Assembly: GCA_016789955.1 (NCBI GenBank)
Contig: JAEUPB010000034.1
Span: forward strand, 62,001 to 126,000
Direction of reading: 5' to 3'
Source of the DNA: Rubrivivax sp.
Lineage (GTDB): Bacteria; Pseudomonadota; Gammaproteobacteria; Burkholderiales; Burkholderiaceae_C
DNA: 64,000 bases
Each line of letters begins with the position of its first letter. Position 1 is the stretch's first letter. A program made the translations under genes and the position numbers. Below the pieces are notes generated by a model that was given only the letters and a program-made list of their open reading frames with translations, had not been told where the DNA came from and made no database searches. Shown piece by piece: positions 8,183 to 18,952 of this stretch.

Positions 8183-10912
8183 TCAGCCGCTACCGGCCAG
8201 GCGCCGGGCCTCGGCCGCCAGCGGGTGCTCGGCACCGAGTCCTCGCCCCAGGGCCGTGGCAGCGCGCGCGGCCTCGCTGCGGGCGGCGGCGGTGTCGCCA
8301 ACGGCTAGGCGCGCACGGGCCAGCAGCAGGCGCGCATGCCCGACGTGCGCGCTGCCCTCGGCATCGCGCGCGGCGCGCGTCGAGGACTCCAGCGCGGCCT
8401 GCGCGTGGGTGGCGGCACGCTGCGGGTCGCCGGCCGCGAGGTGGATCTCGGCGGCCGTGCGCCAGGCCTGGGCCCGCTTTTCGAGATGCGCGATGTCCGC
8501 GGCGGCCAGCCGGGCGAGTTCGGCCTCGATCGTCTCGACCGCGGCCGCGGTGCGGCCTTCGGCCTGCAGCAGGCTCGCGTGAGCGGTTTCCGGCGTCGGC
8601 GTCACGGCGCGCAGTGCACGGCGGCCGCTGGCCTGCTGCAGGCGCTCGTACCAGCGCCGGCCCGCGTCGGGCCGCCCCTCGGCCAGGGCGACCAGCAGCT
8701 GGAGGTAGGCGAGTTGAGCCTCGAACTCCGCGCCCGGGCCGGCGCGACCGGAGGTCCCGGCGCGGGTCGCCAACGCGCCCGCGCTGTCGACGCGGGCCAG
8801 CACCAGCTCGAGCCGCGCCAAGTTGTACAGCACGAACGGCGCAGCCTCGTCGGTGCCGAAGCGGCCGGCGGCATCGGCGGCGAGCCGGTGCGCCGCGACG
8901 ACCTCGCCGGCATCGGCGAGCAGCGCCGCGCGGCCGAGGTCGACGACGGCCTCGTCCAGCGAGCGTCCGCCGGACCGGGCCCGGTGCAGCGCGGCCAGTT
9001 GATCGGCCGTGGCCAGCGCCGCCGGCACGTCGCCGTTGTTCCGGTAGAAGTACATCAATTCGGCCAGCACGGAGGTGTAGTTGTTGCCGTCGGTGCTGCC
9101 GCTGCGCTCGAGCTGCTGGCGTGCGCGCAGGCCCGCTGCGAGTGCACGCTGCCGCTGGCCGAGCTCCAGGGCCAGCTGCGCCTCGTACCGCCAGCACTCG
9201 ACCTGCAGCGTGGGCGACGGCGCGGCCAGCCCGGCGATCGCCGCCAGGCCGCGGCCGAGTGCTGCTTCGGCATCGGTCAGCCGATCCAGCTTGATGTGGG
9301 TGTCCACCGTCGAGCACGCGACCCGGCCGACCAGCTCCGCATCGCCACTGGCATCGGCGAGCCGGGCCGCGAGCTGCATCACGCGCAGGTCCGCGGGCAC
9401 GTCGCCCAGCGTGTGGTACTGGCCGGCGATCGGCAGCAGCAGCTCCACCGCCAGCCGCGGCTGGCCGGCGTAGCGCGACTCGACGAGGCGAACCGCGTTG
9501 TCCAGCACCTGGCGCTGCGTCAACGGGGTGTCGAGCCCGCCCATCTGGCCGAGCATCATGTTGTAGAGCGAGCTGCGCGCCTGGGCCCGCTCGGCCTGCC
9601 AACGCGCATCGTCGCGCTCGCGCCGCGCCTCCATCGCCTGCCAGGCGGTGGTGACCGTGCCGCCGATCAGCAGCGCCACCGCCACGAGGCTCGACACCGC
9701 CACCACGCGGTGGCGCCGCACGGCCAGCCGCAGGCGGTGGCCCAGCCGGTCGGGCCGCGCCAGCACGGGCCAGCCGTCGCGCCAGCGTCGCAGGTCGTCG
9801 GCGAACGCCGCGGCGCTGGCGTAGCGCTCGCCCGGTTCCTTCTTCAGCGCCTTGGCGAGGATGGTGTCGAGGTCGCCGCGCAGCAGCCTCACGAGCTGAC
9901 GGGGCGCGATCGAACGCTGCCCGGCAACCTCGGCGCCGGCCTCGCGTGCGGCTTCGGATGCGGGGACCGGCACGGTGTCGGCCACTGCACGCAGCCGCTC
10001 CATCGGCGTCTGCGCGGGCCGTGCGGTCGGGTGGCGGCCCGCGAGCAGCTGGTACAGCAGCACGCCCAGCGCATAGACGTCGGCGGGCACGCCGACGGCA
10101 CGGCCCTGAAGCTGTTCGGGCGATGCATGGTCGGGCGTGAAGATGCGCGTGCTGGCGCCGTCGGCCGCGGCGTCGGCGCCGGCGTCGATGAGCCGGGCGA
10201 TGCCGAAGTCCAGCAGCTTCACGCCACCATGGGCATCGATGAGGATGTTCGACGGCTTCAGGTCGCGGTGCAGCACGAACTGCCCGTGCGCATGGGCCAC
10301 CGCGGCCAGCACGTCCAGGAACAGCGCGATGCGCGCCGGCACCGTGAGCCGGTGGTCGTCGCAATGGCGGTCGATGGGTACGCCGTGCACCGCCTCGAGC
10401 ACGAGGTAGGGCTGTCCCGATGCCGCCACCCCGGCGTCGAGCAGCGCCGCGATGTGGGGGTGCGACAGGCGCGCCAGCAGCCGGCCCTCGCGCTCGAAGC
10501 GCTCGGCGCCGCCATGCGCGAGCACGCCCGGGTGCGGCAGCTTGATGGCGGCCTGCGCGTCGTAGCGACCGTCGGTGCGGCGCGCCAGCCACACGGTGCC
10601 CATGCCGCCGGTGCCCAGTGGATGCATCAGGGTCCACGCGCCACAGGCGCTGCCGGCGCCGAGGCCGGCGCCTGGCCCGGCCGCGACACCGGCGTCGGGC
10701 AGGCCGGCGGCGCGCTGCTCGAGGAAGCGCTCGCTGCGGGCAGCCTGCATCGAGCCGAGCAGCGCCTCCAGCTCGGTGGCGGCCAGCGGGTCCGTCGTGC
10801 GCAGCGCCTGCAGCCGCGCCGCGCGCATCGGGTCGTCGAGCTCCATCAGCTCGTCCAGCAGCGGGCTCAGCTGGCGCCACCGCGTCGGGTCGATGGCAGG
10901 ACGAGGGAACAT
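8183..10912 (-). CDS. Membrane-anchored Ser/Thr protein kinase with TPR-like C-terminal domain
   Basis: A 909-residue PknB-type kinase. The catalytic domain spans about 95-385: glycine loop LGTGGMGTVWLA (100-110), ATP-binding Lys in AAIKLPHP (about 124), HRDLKPSNIL (about 215-224) and DFGIAR (about 235-240), so the catalytic residues are intact. One transmembrane helix (about 402-424, VVAVSSLVAVALLIGGTVTTAW) is followed by a ~480-residue Ala/Leu-rich helical domain that looks like TPR repeats, predicted outside the cytoplasm. It follows the ECF sigma gene by 36 bases. Pairs of TIGR02999-type sigma factors and TPR kinases occur in other bacteria. The substrate is unknown; the sigma factor or the twin-module proteins are possible. 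Confidence 0.9.
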   Translation of the reverse strand: MFPRPAIDPTRWRQLSPLLDELMELDDPMRAARLQALRTTDPLAATELEALLGSMQAARSERFLEQRAAGLPDAGVAAGPGAGLGAGSACGAWTLMHPLGTGGMGTVWLARRTDGRYDAQAAIKLPHPGVLAHGGAERFEREGRLLARLSHPHIAALLDAGVAASGQPYLVLEAVHGVPIDRHCDDHRLTVPARIALFLDVLAAVAHAHGQFVLHRDLKPSNILIDAHGGVKLLDFGIARLIDAGADAAADGASTRIFTPDHASPEQLQGRAVGVPADVYALGVLLYQLLAGRHPTARPAQTPMERLRAVADTVPVPASEAAREAGAEVAGQRSIAPRQLVRLLRGDLDTILAKALKKEPGERYASAAAFADDLRRWRDGWPVLARPDRLGHRLRLAVRRHRVVAVSSLVAVALLIGGTVTTAWQAMEARRERDDARWQAERAQARSSLYNMMLGQMGGLDTPLTQRQVLDNAVRLVESRYAGQPRLAVELLLPIAGQYHTLGDVPADLRVMQLAARLADASGDAELVGRVACSTVDTHIKLDRLTDAEAALGRGLAAIAGLAAPSPTLQVECWRYEAQLALELGQRQRALAAGLRARQQLERSGSTDGNNYTSVLAELMYFYRNNGDVPAALATADQLAALHRARSGGRSLDEAVVDLGRAALLADAGEVVAAHRLAADAAGRFGTDEAAPFVLYNLARLELVLARVDSAGALATRAGTSGRAGPGAEFEAQLAYLQLLVALAEGRPDAGRRWYERLQQASGRRALRAVTPTPETAHASLLQAEGRTAAAVETIEAELARLAAADIAHLEKRAQAWRTAAEIHLAAGDPQRAATHAQAALESSTRAARDAEGSAHVGHARLLLARARLAVGDTAAARSEAARAATALGRGLGAEHPLAAEARRLAGSG

Positions 10913-10948
10913 GGTCAGGCGGACCGATGCCGTGCAGGCCCAGCCGCG

Positions 10949-11554
10949 TCAGGGAGTGCCCAGCGCGTGCCGCAGGAACGCGCGCGCCTTGTCCCAATGG
11001 CGCTGCACCGTGCGCTCGCCGACGCCGCGCATGCGCGCGATGTCGACCAGGTCGAAGCCGCAAAAGTACTTGAGTTCGACCAGTTCGGCCAGCGCCGGGT
11101 CGGCGCGGGCCAGTGCGTCGAGGGCGTCGGACAGCGGCTGCAGGTCGTCGCCCGCGGCCAGCTCGTCGGCGAGGTCGGCAGCGCCGGTGGCGTCGAACGA
11201 TGTCAGCTCGAAGCCGGCGCCGCGCTTGATGGCTTGGCGGTGGCGAGACCGGTCGACGATCAGCCCGCGCATCGCCCGAGCGGCGTAGGCATAGAAGCGG
11301 TCGCGGTGCTCGAAGCGCAGACCGCGCGCGCACAGGTCGAGGTAGGTCTCGTGCAGCAGCGTGGTGGCCGACAGCGTCAGCGGGCCGCCACCGCGATGCA
11401 GTTCGCGCCGGGCGATGCGGTGCAGTTCGCGGTACAGCGCCGTGAACAGCGCGTCCACGCCGGGGCCGTCACGGGTGCCGCCCGGCCCGGTGGCGAGCAG
11501 CGCCGACATCGCACCGATGTCGGCCGGGGCGTCTTCGGGCGGTTCCGGCTCCAC
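10949..11554 (-). CDS. ECF-type RNA polymerase sigma factor (TIGR02999-like)
   Basis: A 201-residue sigma-70 family factor. Region 2 is visible as LYRELHRIARRELHR, LSATTLLHETYLDL and RFYAYAARAMRGLIVDRSR, a combination typical of the TIGR02999 ECF group. Region 4 ends with LVDIARMRGVGERTVQRHWDKARAFL, a helix-turn-helix for -35 recognition. The start at 11554 is a GTG; an internal ATG at 11509 (MSALLATGP) is an alternative. It lies just upstream of the Ser/Thr kinase on the same strand and 13 bases after the MDR gene. No anti-sigma gene is adjacent, so control by kinase phosphorylation is an attractive inference. Confidence 0.9.
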   Translation of the reverse strand: MEPEPPEDAPADIGAMSALLATGPGGTRDGPGVDALFTALYRELHRIARRELHRGGGPLTLSATTLLHETYLDLCARGLRFEHRDRFYAYAARAMRGLIVDRSRHRQAIKRGAGFELTSFDATGAADLADELAAGDDLQPLSDALDALARADPALAELVELKYFCGFDLVDIARMRGVGERTVQRHWDKARAFLRHALGTP

Positions 11555-11567
11555 GGGCGACGCCGAT

Positions 11568-12608
<1,041 letters not shown>

Positions 12609-12660
12609 GCGGTGGGCCCGGTGCAGAGGAGGGAGGGGGAAGGGGCGGGATTCTGCGCTG

Positions 12661-12676
12661 CGCCGGCGCGCCGGCG
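12661..12676. repeat. Perfect 16-base GC palindrome
   Basis: CGCCGGCGCGCCGGCG is self-complementary and lies directly after the CDF exporter stop, in the 70-base gap before the MDR gene. It could mark a transcript end, but there is no T-run and such palindromes are common in very GC-rich DNA. Confidence 0.3.
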
Positions 12677-12678
12677 AG

Positions 12679-15026
<2,348 letters not shown>

Positions 15027-15028
15027 AC

Positions 15029-15098
15029 TGGAGCCCCCAAGCTCCCTATCGGTCGCTGCCCCCCGAGGGGGCGCTCGGCAGCGGACCGGCAGAGCCGG
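15029..15098. terminator. Repeat-like hairpin pair between convergent argB and DUF2855 gene
   Basis: CGCTGCC (15054-15060) pairs with GGCAGCG (15077-15083) around an inner CCCC/GGGG stem. A second hairpin CCGGC-AGA-GCCGG lies at 15086-15098. The sequence CCCCCAAGCTCCCTATCGGTCGCTGCCCCCCGAGGGGGC resembles a palindromic intergenic repeat that I recall from Burkholderiales genomes. Its place between convergent genes suits a bidirectional terminator. Confidence 0.5.
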
Positions 15099-15146
15099 AT
15101 CCGTGCCGATGCTCGGTCAATGCTTCGGCGGTGCGAGTAGCTTGGA

Positions 15147-16268
15147 TCACGGCGCCAGCACGAGTCCGTCGCGCGGATCGGTGCGACCGGCCACCAGCGA
15201 CGCGAACGCGGTCTCGATGGCCTGCGGCCCGGTCGCCTCGCGAACCACGATCCACGGCGGCACGGCCTTCGTCGCTGCGCCCACCATAGCCTGCCAGGCC
15301 GTGCCGAGGGCGGCCTCGAAGCCGGTCCGCCCGAGCCCCTGCGGCGGCTCGGCGCTGCGCTTCTCCACCTGCGCCGGCGCGAAGAAGAAGGCCGGCCGCG
15401 GGCCGGGCAGCTCGCCGCTGTCGGTGTGCAGGCTCTCCCAGTGGCTGCCGCCCACCACGCCGCTGTGGCGCAGCGCATCGCGCCAGTGGCGGTGGATCGC
15501 GCCGCGCAGCGCGCGGTCGCCGGCGAAGTCGATGTAGGTGGTGGGCACGGTGGCGTCGAGCGTGGCGAGGTCGTCGTACGTGACGACCTGCTCGTAGAGC
15601 CCGAGGCTGCGCACGTAGCCGAGGTTGCCGCGCGACGTGAGCCCGATGCGCGCCGGGTGGCCGGCACGGCGGCCGATGCAGAACGCCGTGCCCCAGGCGG
15701 TCTTGCTCGAGGCGCTGGACAGCACGATCTGCTTCGCTTCGAAGTCAGCGTGCTCGACGCAGAAGTCGTCGAGCAGGAACGAGGTGGTGAACAGCGGCCG
15801 CAGCAGTGCCTGCAGCCCTTCGGCCGAGGCGTCGTACAGCGGGTCGTGGGCGCAGGCCACGTAGGCGTTGTAGACGGCCGGCAGCGCCGTGCGGTGCGGC
15901 ATCGCGTCGACGAAGCCGCGCTCGCGCACGCGGGCCGGCCGCACCACGAGGTGGCTGCCCATCGGCCAGTAGCCGTAGCAGCGCTGGCCCACCTCCACGC
16001 CGACGGCGCGCGACTCCACGCAGCGCGCATAGCCCCACACCGGCACGCAGCCGGTGGCGGCGTCGCCGGTCGGGAAGAAGGCCCAGTACTGCATCGCTTC
16101 GCCGAAGGCCGCGTACGTCACGTTGTTGGCGGTCAGCGCATAGCGCTCGATGGCGTAGCGCGCCTCGCCGTCGGCCAGCGGCCGTGCACCGGGTGCGTCG
16201 GGGTCGGGCACGACACGCGTGCGGTGCAGATCGGTGCGGTCGACGAGCAGGCGCTGTGGGGCTTCCAT
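15147..16268 (-). CDS. DUF2855 family protein in the lipid operon
   Basis: A 373-residue protein recognised as the DUF2855 family; its biochemical role is not known to me. It starts MEAPQRLLVDRTDLHRTRVV, followed by RYAIERYALTANNVTYAAFGEAMQYWAFFP, which resembles the start of zinc-free MDR reductases, and later VLSSASSKTAWGTAF at the place of a nucleotide-binding region. GGAAG precedes the ATG at 16268. It is the last gene of a four-gene minus-strand run with acyl-CoA ligase, WS/DGAT and MDR oxidoreductase. A role in making or reducing a fatty acyl or alcohol intermediate is inference from context only. Confidence 0.8.
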   Translation of the reverse strand: MEAPQRLLVDRTDLHRTRVVPDPDAPGARPLADGEARYAIERYALTANNVTYAAFGEAMQYWAFFPTGDAATGCVPVWGYARCVESRAVGVEVGQRCYGYWPMGSHLVVRPARVRERGFVDAMPHRTALPAVYNAYVACAHDPLYDASAEGLQALLRPLFTTSFLLDDFCVEHADFEAKQIVLSSASSKTAWGTAFCIGRRAGHPARIGLTSRGNLGYVRSLGLYEQVVTYDDLATLDATVPTTYIDFAGDRALRGAIHRHWRDALRHSGVVGGSHWESLHTDSGELPGPRPAFFFAPAQVEKRSAEPPQGLGRTGFEAALGTAWQAMVGAATKAVPPWIVVREATGPQAIETAFASLVAGRTDPRDGLVLAP

Positions 16269-16320
16269 CGCGGGCTTCCGGTGGGTGGCGGAGTTGGGGG
16301 TGGGCGATGCGCGTGTGGGG

Positions 16321-17304
16321 TCAGTCGGGTCGCAGCAGGACCTTCCCGCGCCGACCCGGCTGCTCCGCCGCGAGCATCGCCGCACGCGCATCGGAGAGCG
16401 CGTGGATGCCGCCCACGGGCAGCGGCAAGGTGCCCGCCTGCGCCTGCGCGGCCAGTTCACCGATCAGCCGCGCCAGATCCGCCGGCGACGTGGCTGCGAA
16501 GCGGCGGCTGGCCCAGTACCCTTTCACCAGCGCCTGCTTGAAGATCAGGTCGCCGCCGCTGACGACCACCGGCTCGAAAGTCAGCGAGCCGAACACGATC
16601 AGCTCGGCGCCCTCGTCGGCCAGCAGCGACATCAGCCGCTGAGAGGCTTCGCCGCCGATCGAGTCGATGGCGCGCACGACCGGTGCGCCACCGGTGATCG
16701 CGCGCACGGCATCGCGCCACGCGGGGTCGTCGGTGGCCACGCCGCCGCCGATGCCGGCGCTCGCCAGGTCGTCCAGCGCCTCGCGCCGTCGCACGAGGTT
16801 GACCACGCCGATGCCACGCTGCGCGGCGAGCACCGCCAGCGTCTTGCCCACCGCGCCGTTGGCCGCGTTCTGCACGATCCACTGGCCGCGCTGCACGCGC
16901 AGGTCCTCGAGCAGCATCAGCGCCGACATCGGCATCGCGAGCAACTGGCAGGCCGCCTCGTCGGCCAGACCCGCGGGTGCCGGCACCAGCTTGGCCGCGG
17001 GGCTCACGAACGACTCGGCCCAGGTGTGCTGGGCCGAGGCCGTCATCACGCGCTGGCCCACGCCGAGGTGGCGCACGCCCTCGCCCAGCGCCTCGATGAC
17101 GCCCAGCGCTTCGGTGCCCGGCACGGCCGGCAGCGCCGGCTTGTAGCCGTAGACGCCGCGGATGATCGCCAGGTCGTGGTTGTGGATCGGCGACAGCACG
17201 AGCCGCACGCGCGCCTCGCCCGGGCCGGGATCGTGCACGGGCCGCTCGCCCGCCGTGACGACATCGGCCGGGTTGCCGAAGCCGTGGATCTCGACGCATC
17301 GCAT
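16321..17304 (-). CDS. Zinc-free MDR (quinone/enoyl reductase-like) oxidoreductase
   Basis: A 327-residue medium-chain oxidoreductase. It has the GroES-like N-terminus (SPIHNHDLAIIRGVYGYKPALPAVPGTEALGVI) and a nucleotide-binding domain with IVQNAANGAVGKTLAVLAAQRG. It looks like the mitochondrial enoyl-reductase/quinone oxidoreductase branch. The start at 17304 is supported by AGGAG 7 bases upstream; an alternative ATG at 17322 would overlap the stop of the WS/DGAT gene as ATGA. It lies 14 bases after WS/DGAT in the lipid operon. A likely role is NAD(P)H-dependent reduction of a lipid-derived substrate; the exact substrate cannot be read. Confidence 0.88.
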   Translation of the reverse strand: MRCVEIHGFGNPADVVTAGERPVHDPGPGEARVRLVLSPIHNHDLAIIRGVYGYKPALPAVPGTEALGVIEALGEGVRHLGVGQRVMTASAQHTWAESFVSPAAKLVPAPAGLADEAACQLLAMPMSALMLLEDLRVQRGQWIVQNAANGAVGKTLAVLAAQRGIGVVNLVRRREALDDLASAGIGGGVATDDPAWRDAVRAITGGAPVVRAIDSIGGEASQRLMSLLADEGAELIVFGSLTFEPVVVSGGDLIFKQALVKGYWASRRFAATSPADLARLIGELAAQAQAGTLPLPVGGIHALSDARAAMLAAEQPGRRGKVLLRPD

Positions 17305-17318
17305 GGGGTTGCTCCTTG

Positions 17319-18938
17319 TCATGCCGCGCGGCGGCTGCGTGTGCCGCGGGCTGGCTTGGCGGCAGGCGCCGCGGGCGCGACGCCGCGCGGCGCGGAAGGT
17401 TGCGAAGACAGCACCGTCAGCTTCGGGCGGCGGGCGCGCCGGGCCGGCTTGGCGGCGGGCTCCGCGGCCGGCGCAGGTGCGCTCGCCTCGACCGACGACG
17501 ATGCGGCGTCGGAATCTGCCGCCGCGGCGGCGATGCTGCGCCCGAGGTCGCGCGCGGCCTTCAGCATCGCGTCGGCGAGGTCGCCGATGTCGGGCACGGC
17601 GCGGCGGCATGCGGTGATGCCGACCTCGACCACGCCGTTGTAGCTCTGCACGGTGATGTTGACGGCCATGCCGTGCGCCGGGATCGACACGGGCGCGTAG
17701 GTGGCGATGCGCGCGCCGGCCATGTACAGCGGCGCCTGCGGGCCGGGCACGTTGGAGATCACCACGTTGGCCATCGGCGGCAGCCGGTCGGCCAGGCGCG
17801 AGCGCCCGTACAGCGATGCCAGCCCCGACATCAGCCACGGCGCGCCGAACGACGGGAAGTCCATCGGGATCGCGCCCTTCACCTGCCCGGTGACCCTCTT
17901 GCCGGTGGTCGAGGAGGCGTTGATCGCGCGCAGCCTTTGCAGCGGGTCGGCGATGTCGGTGGCCAGGCTCACGAGCATGAACGAGACCTGGTTGGTCATG
18001 TCCTCGTTGCCCTGCTCGCGCAGCGATACCGGCACGCCGGCCACCAGCGGCTTGGCCGGTTTGCAGTCGTAGTCGGCCAGGTAGCGCGTGAGCGCGCCGG
18101 CGCAGATCGCCAGCACCACGTCGTTCAGGCTCACGTCGGCGGCCTTGGCCATCGCCTTCAGCTCCGGCAGCGGCAGCGAGCGCGTCGCGAACGCGCGCTG
18201 GTTGGTGATGGCCACGTTGATCGGCGTGCGCGGGGCCAGCCGCAGCGAGGCCTGCGGCCACTGCAGCTTGCGGCGGCCGGTGGCTTCGTCCAGCGGCATC
18301 AGCAGGCCGCGCGCGGCGCGCAGCATCGTGGGCACGGTGCGCGCGAGCTGCACCACCTGCGTGAGGGTGTTGCCCAGCGCGGCCATCGCCAGCTCGGCCA
18401 CGCCAAGCTGGTAGCGGTTCAGCCGGCGGCGCGGGCGCGGCGCTTTCACCACGCGCGGCACCGGCTCCAGGTCGAGCAGCGCCTTGGCCAGCGCCACGCC
18501 GGCCTGCCCGTCGATCGCCGCGTGGTGTACCTTGGTGTAGACGGCCACCTGCCCGCTGGCCAGGCCTTCGATCACCGCCATCTCCCACAGCGGGCGGCTG
18601 CGGTCCAGCAGCGGCGAGTGCAGCCGGCCGATCAGCCGCTCGAGCTGCTCCATCGTGCCGGGCCGAGGCATCATCACGTGGCGGATGTGGTGGTCGAGGT
18701 CGACGTCCTCGTCGTCCACCCACACCGGGTTGGCGAGTTCGAACGGCATCAGCGCCAGCTTGCGCTGGAACACGCGTGCCAGGTGCAGCCGCTTCTCGAC
18801 ATGCGCCTTCACATCCTCGTAGAAGTCGCCGGTGTAGCCCTCGGGCAGGTCGAGCACCATCAGGCTGCCCACGTGCATGGGCATCTCGGGTGTCTCCAGG
18901 TGCAGGAACGCGGCGTCCATGCCGGTCAGGTGGTCCAT
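17319..18938 (-). CDS. Wax ester synthase/diacylglycerol acyltransferase (WS/DGAT)
   Basis: Acyltransferase that joins acyl-CoA to a fatty alcohol or diacylglycerol, producing storage wax ester or triacylglycerol. It has 539 residues. The catalytic HHxxxDG motif is intact as HHAAIDG (about 138-144), and the N-terminal MDHLTGMDAAFLHLETP and later VSNVPGPQAPLY (from VVISNVPGPQ) are family-typical. GAGGAG lies 7 bases before the ATG at 18938; a TTG start six codons earlier is possible. After the enzyme domain the last ~70 residues form an Ala/Pro/Lys/Arg-rich, low-complexity basic tail, not usual for the family. It is followed by the MDR gene (14 bases) and preceded by the acyl-CoA ligase (14 bases), so substrate activation and esterification are coupled. 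Confidence 0.93.
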   Translation of the reverse strand: MDHLTGMDAAFLHLETPEMPMHVGSLMVLDLPEGYTGDFYEDVKAHVEKRLHLARVFQRKLALMPFELANPVWVDDEDVDLDHHIRHVMMPRPGTMEQLERLIGRLHSPLLDRSRPLWEMAVIEGLASGQVAVYTKVHHAAIDGQAGVALAKALLDLEPVPRVVKAPRPRRRLNRYQLGVAELAMAALGNTLTQVVQLARTVPTMLRAARGLLMPLDEATGRRKLQWPQASLRLAPRTPINVAITNQRAFATRSLPLPELKAMAKAADVSLNDVVLAICAGALTRYLADYDCKPAKPLVAGVPVSLREQGNEDMTNQVSFMLVSLATDIADPLQRLRAINASSTTGKRVTGQVKGAIPMDFPSFGAPWLMSGLASLYGRSRLADRLPPMANVVISNVPGPQAPLYMAGARIATYAPVSIPAHGMAVNITVQSYNGVVEVGITACRRAVPDIGDLADAMLKAARDLGRSIAAAAADSDAASSSVEASAPAPAAEPAAKPARRARRPKLTVLSSQPSAPRGVAPAAPAAKPARGTRSRRAA

Positions 18939-18952
18939 CTCGGTTCTCCTCG

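Noticed and set aside
8190..11333. Long open frames (over 1000 codons) on both strands over the kinase and sigma genes
   Set aside because: Arg/Ala/Pro-rich shadow translations without domains; the kinase and sigma motifs fix the true frames.
12661..12676. 16-base perfect palindrome as a protein-binding site
   Set aside because: Composed only of G and C in very GC-rich DNA; no partner site or promoter next to it. Kept only as a low-confidence repeat.
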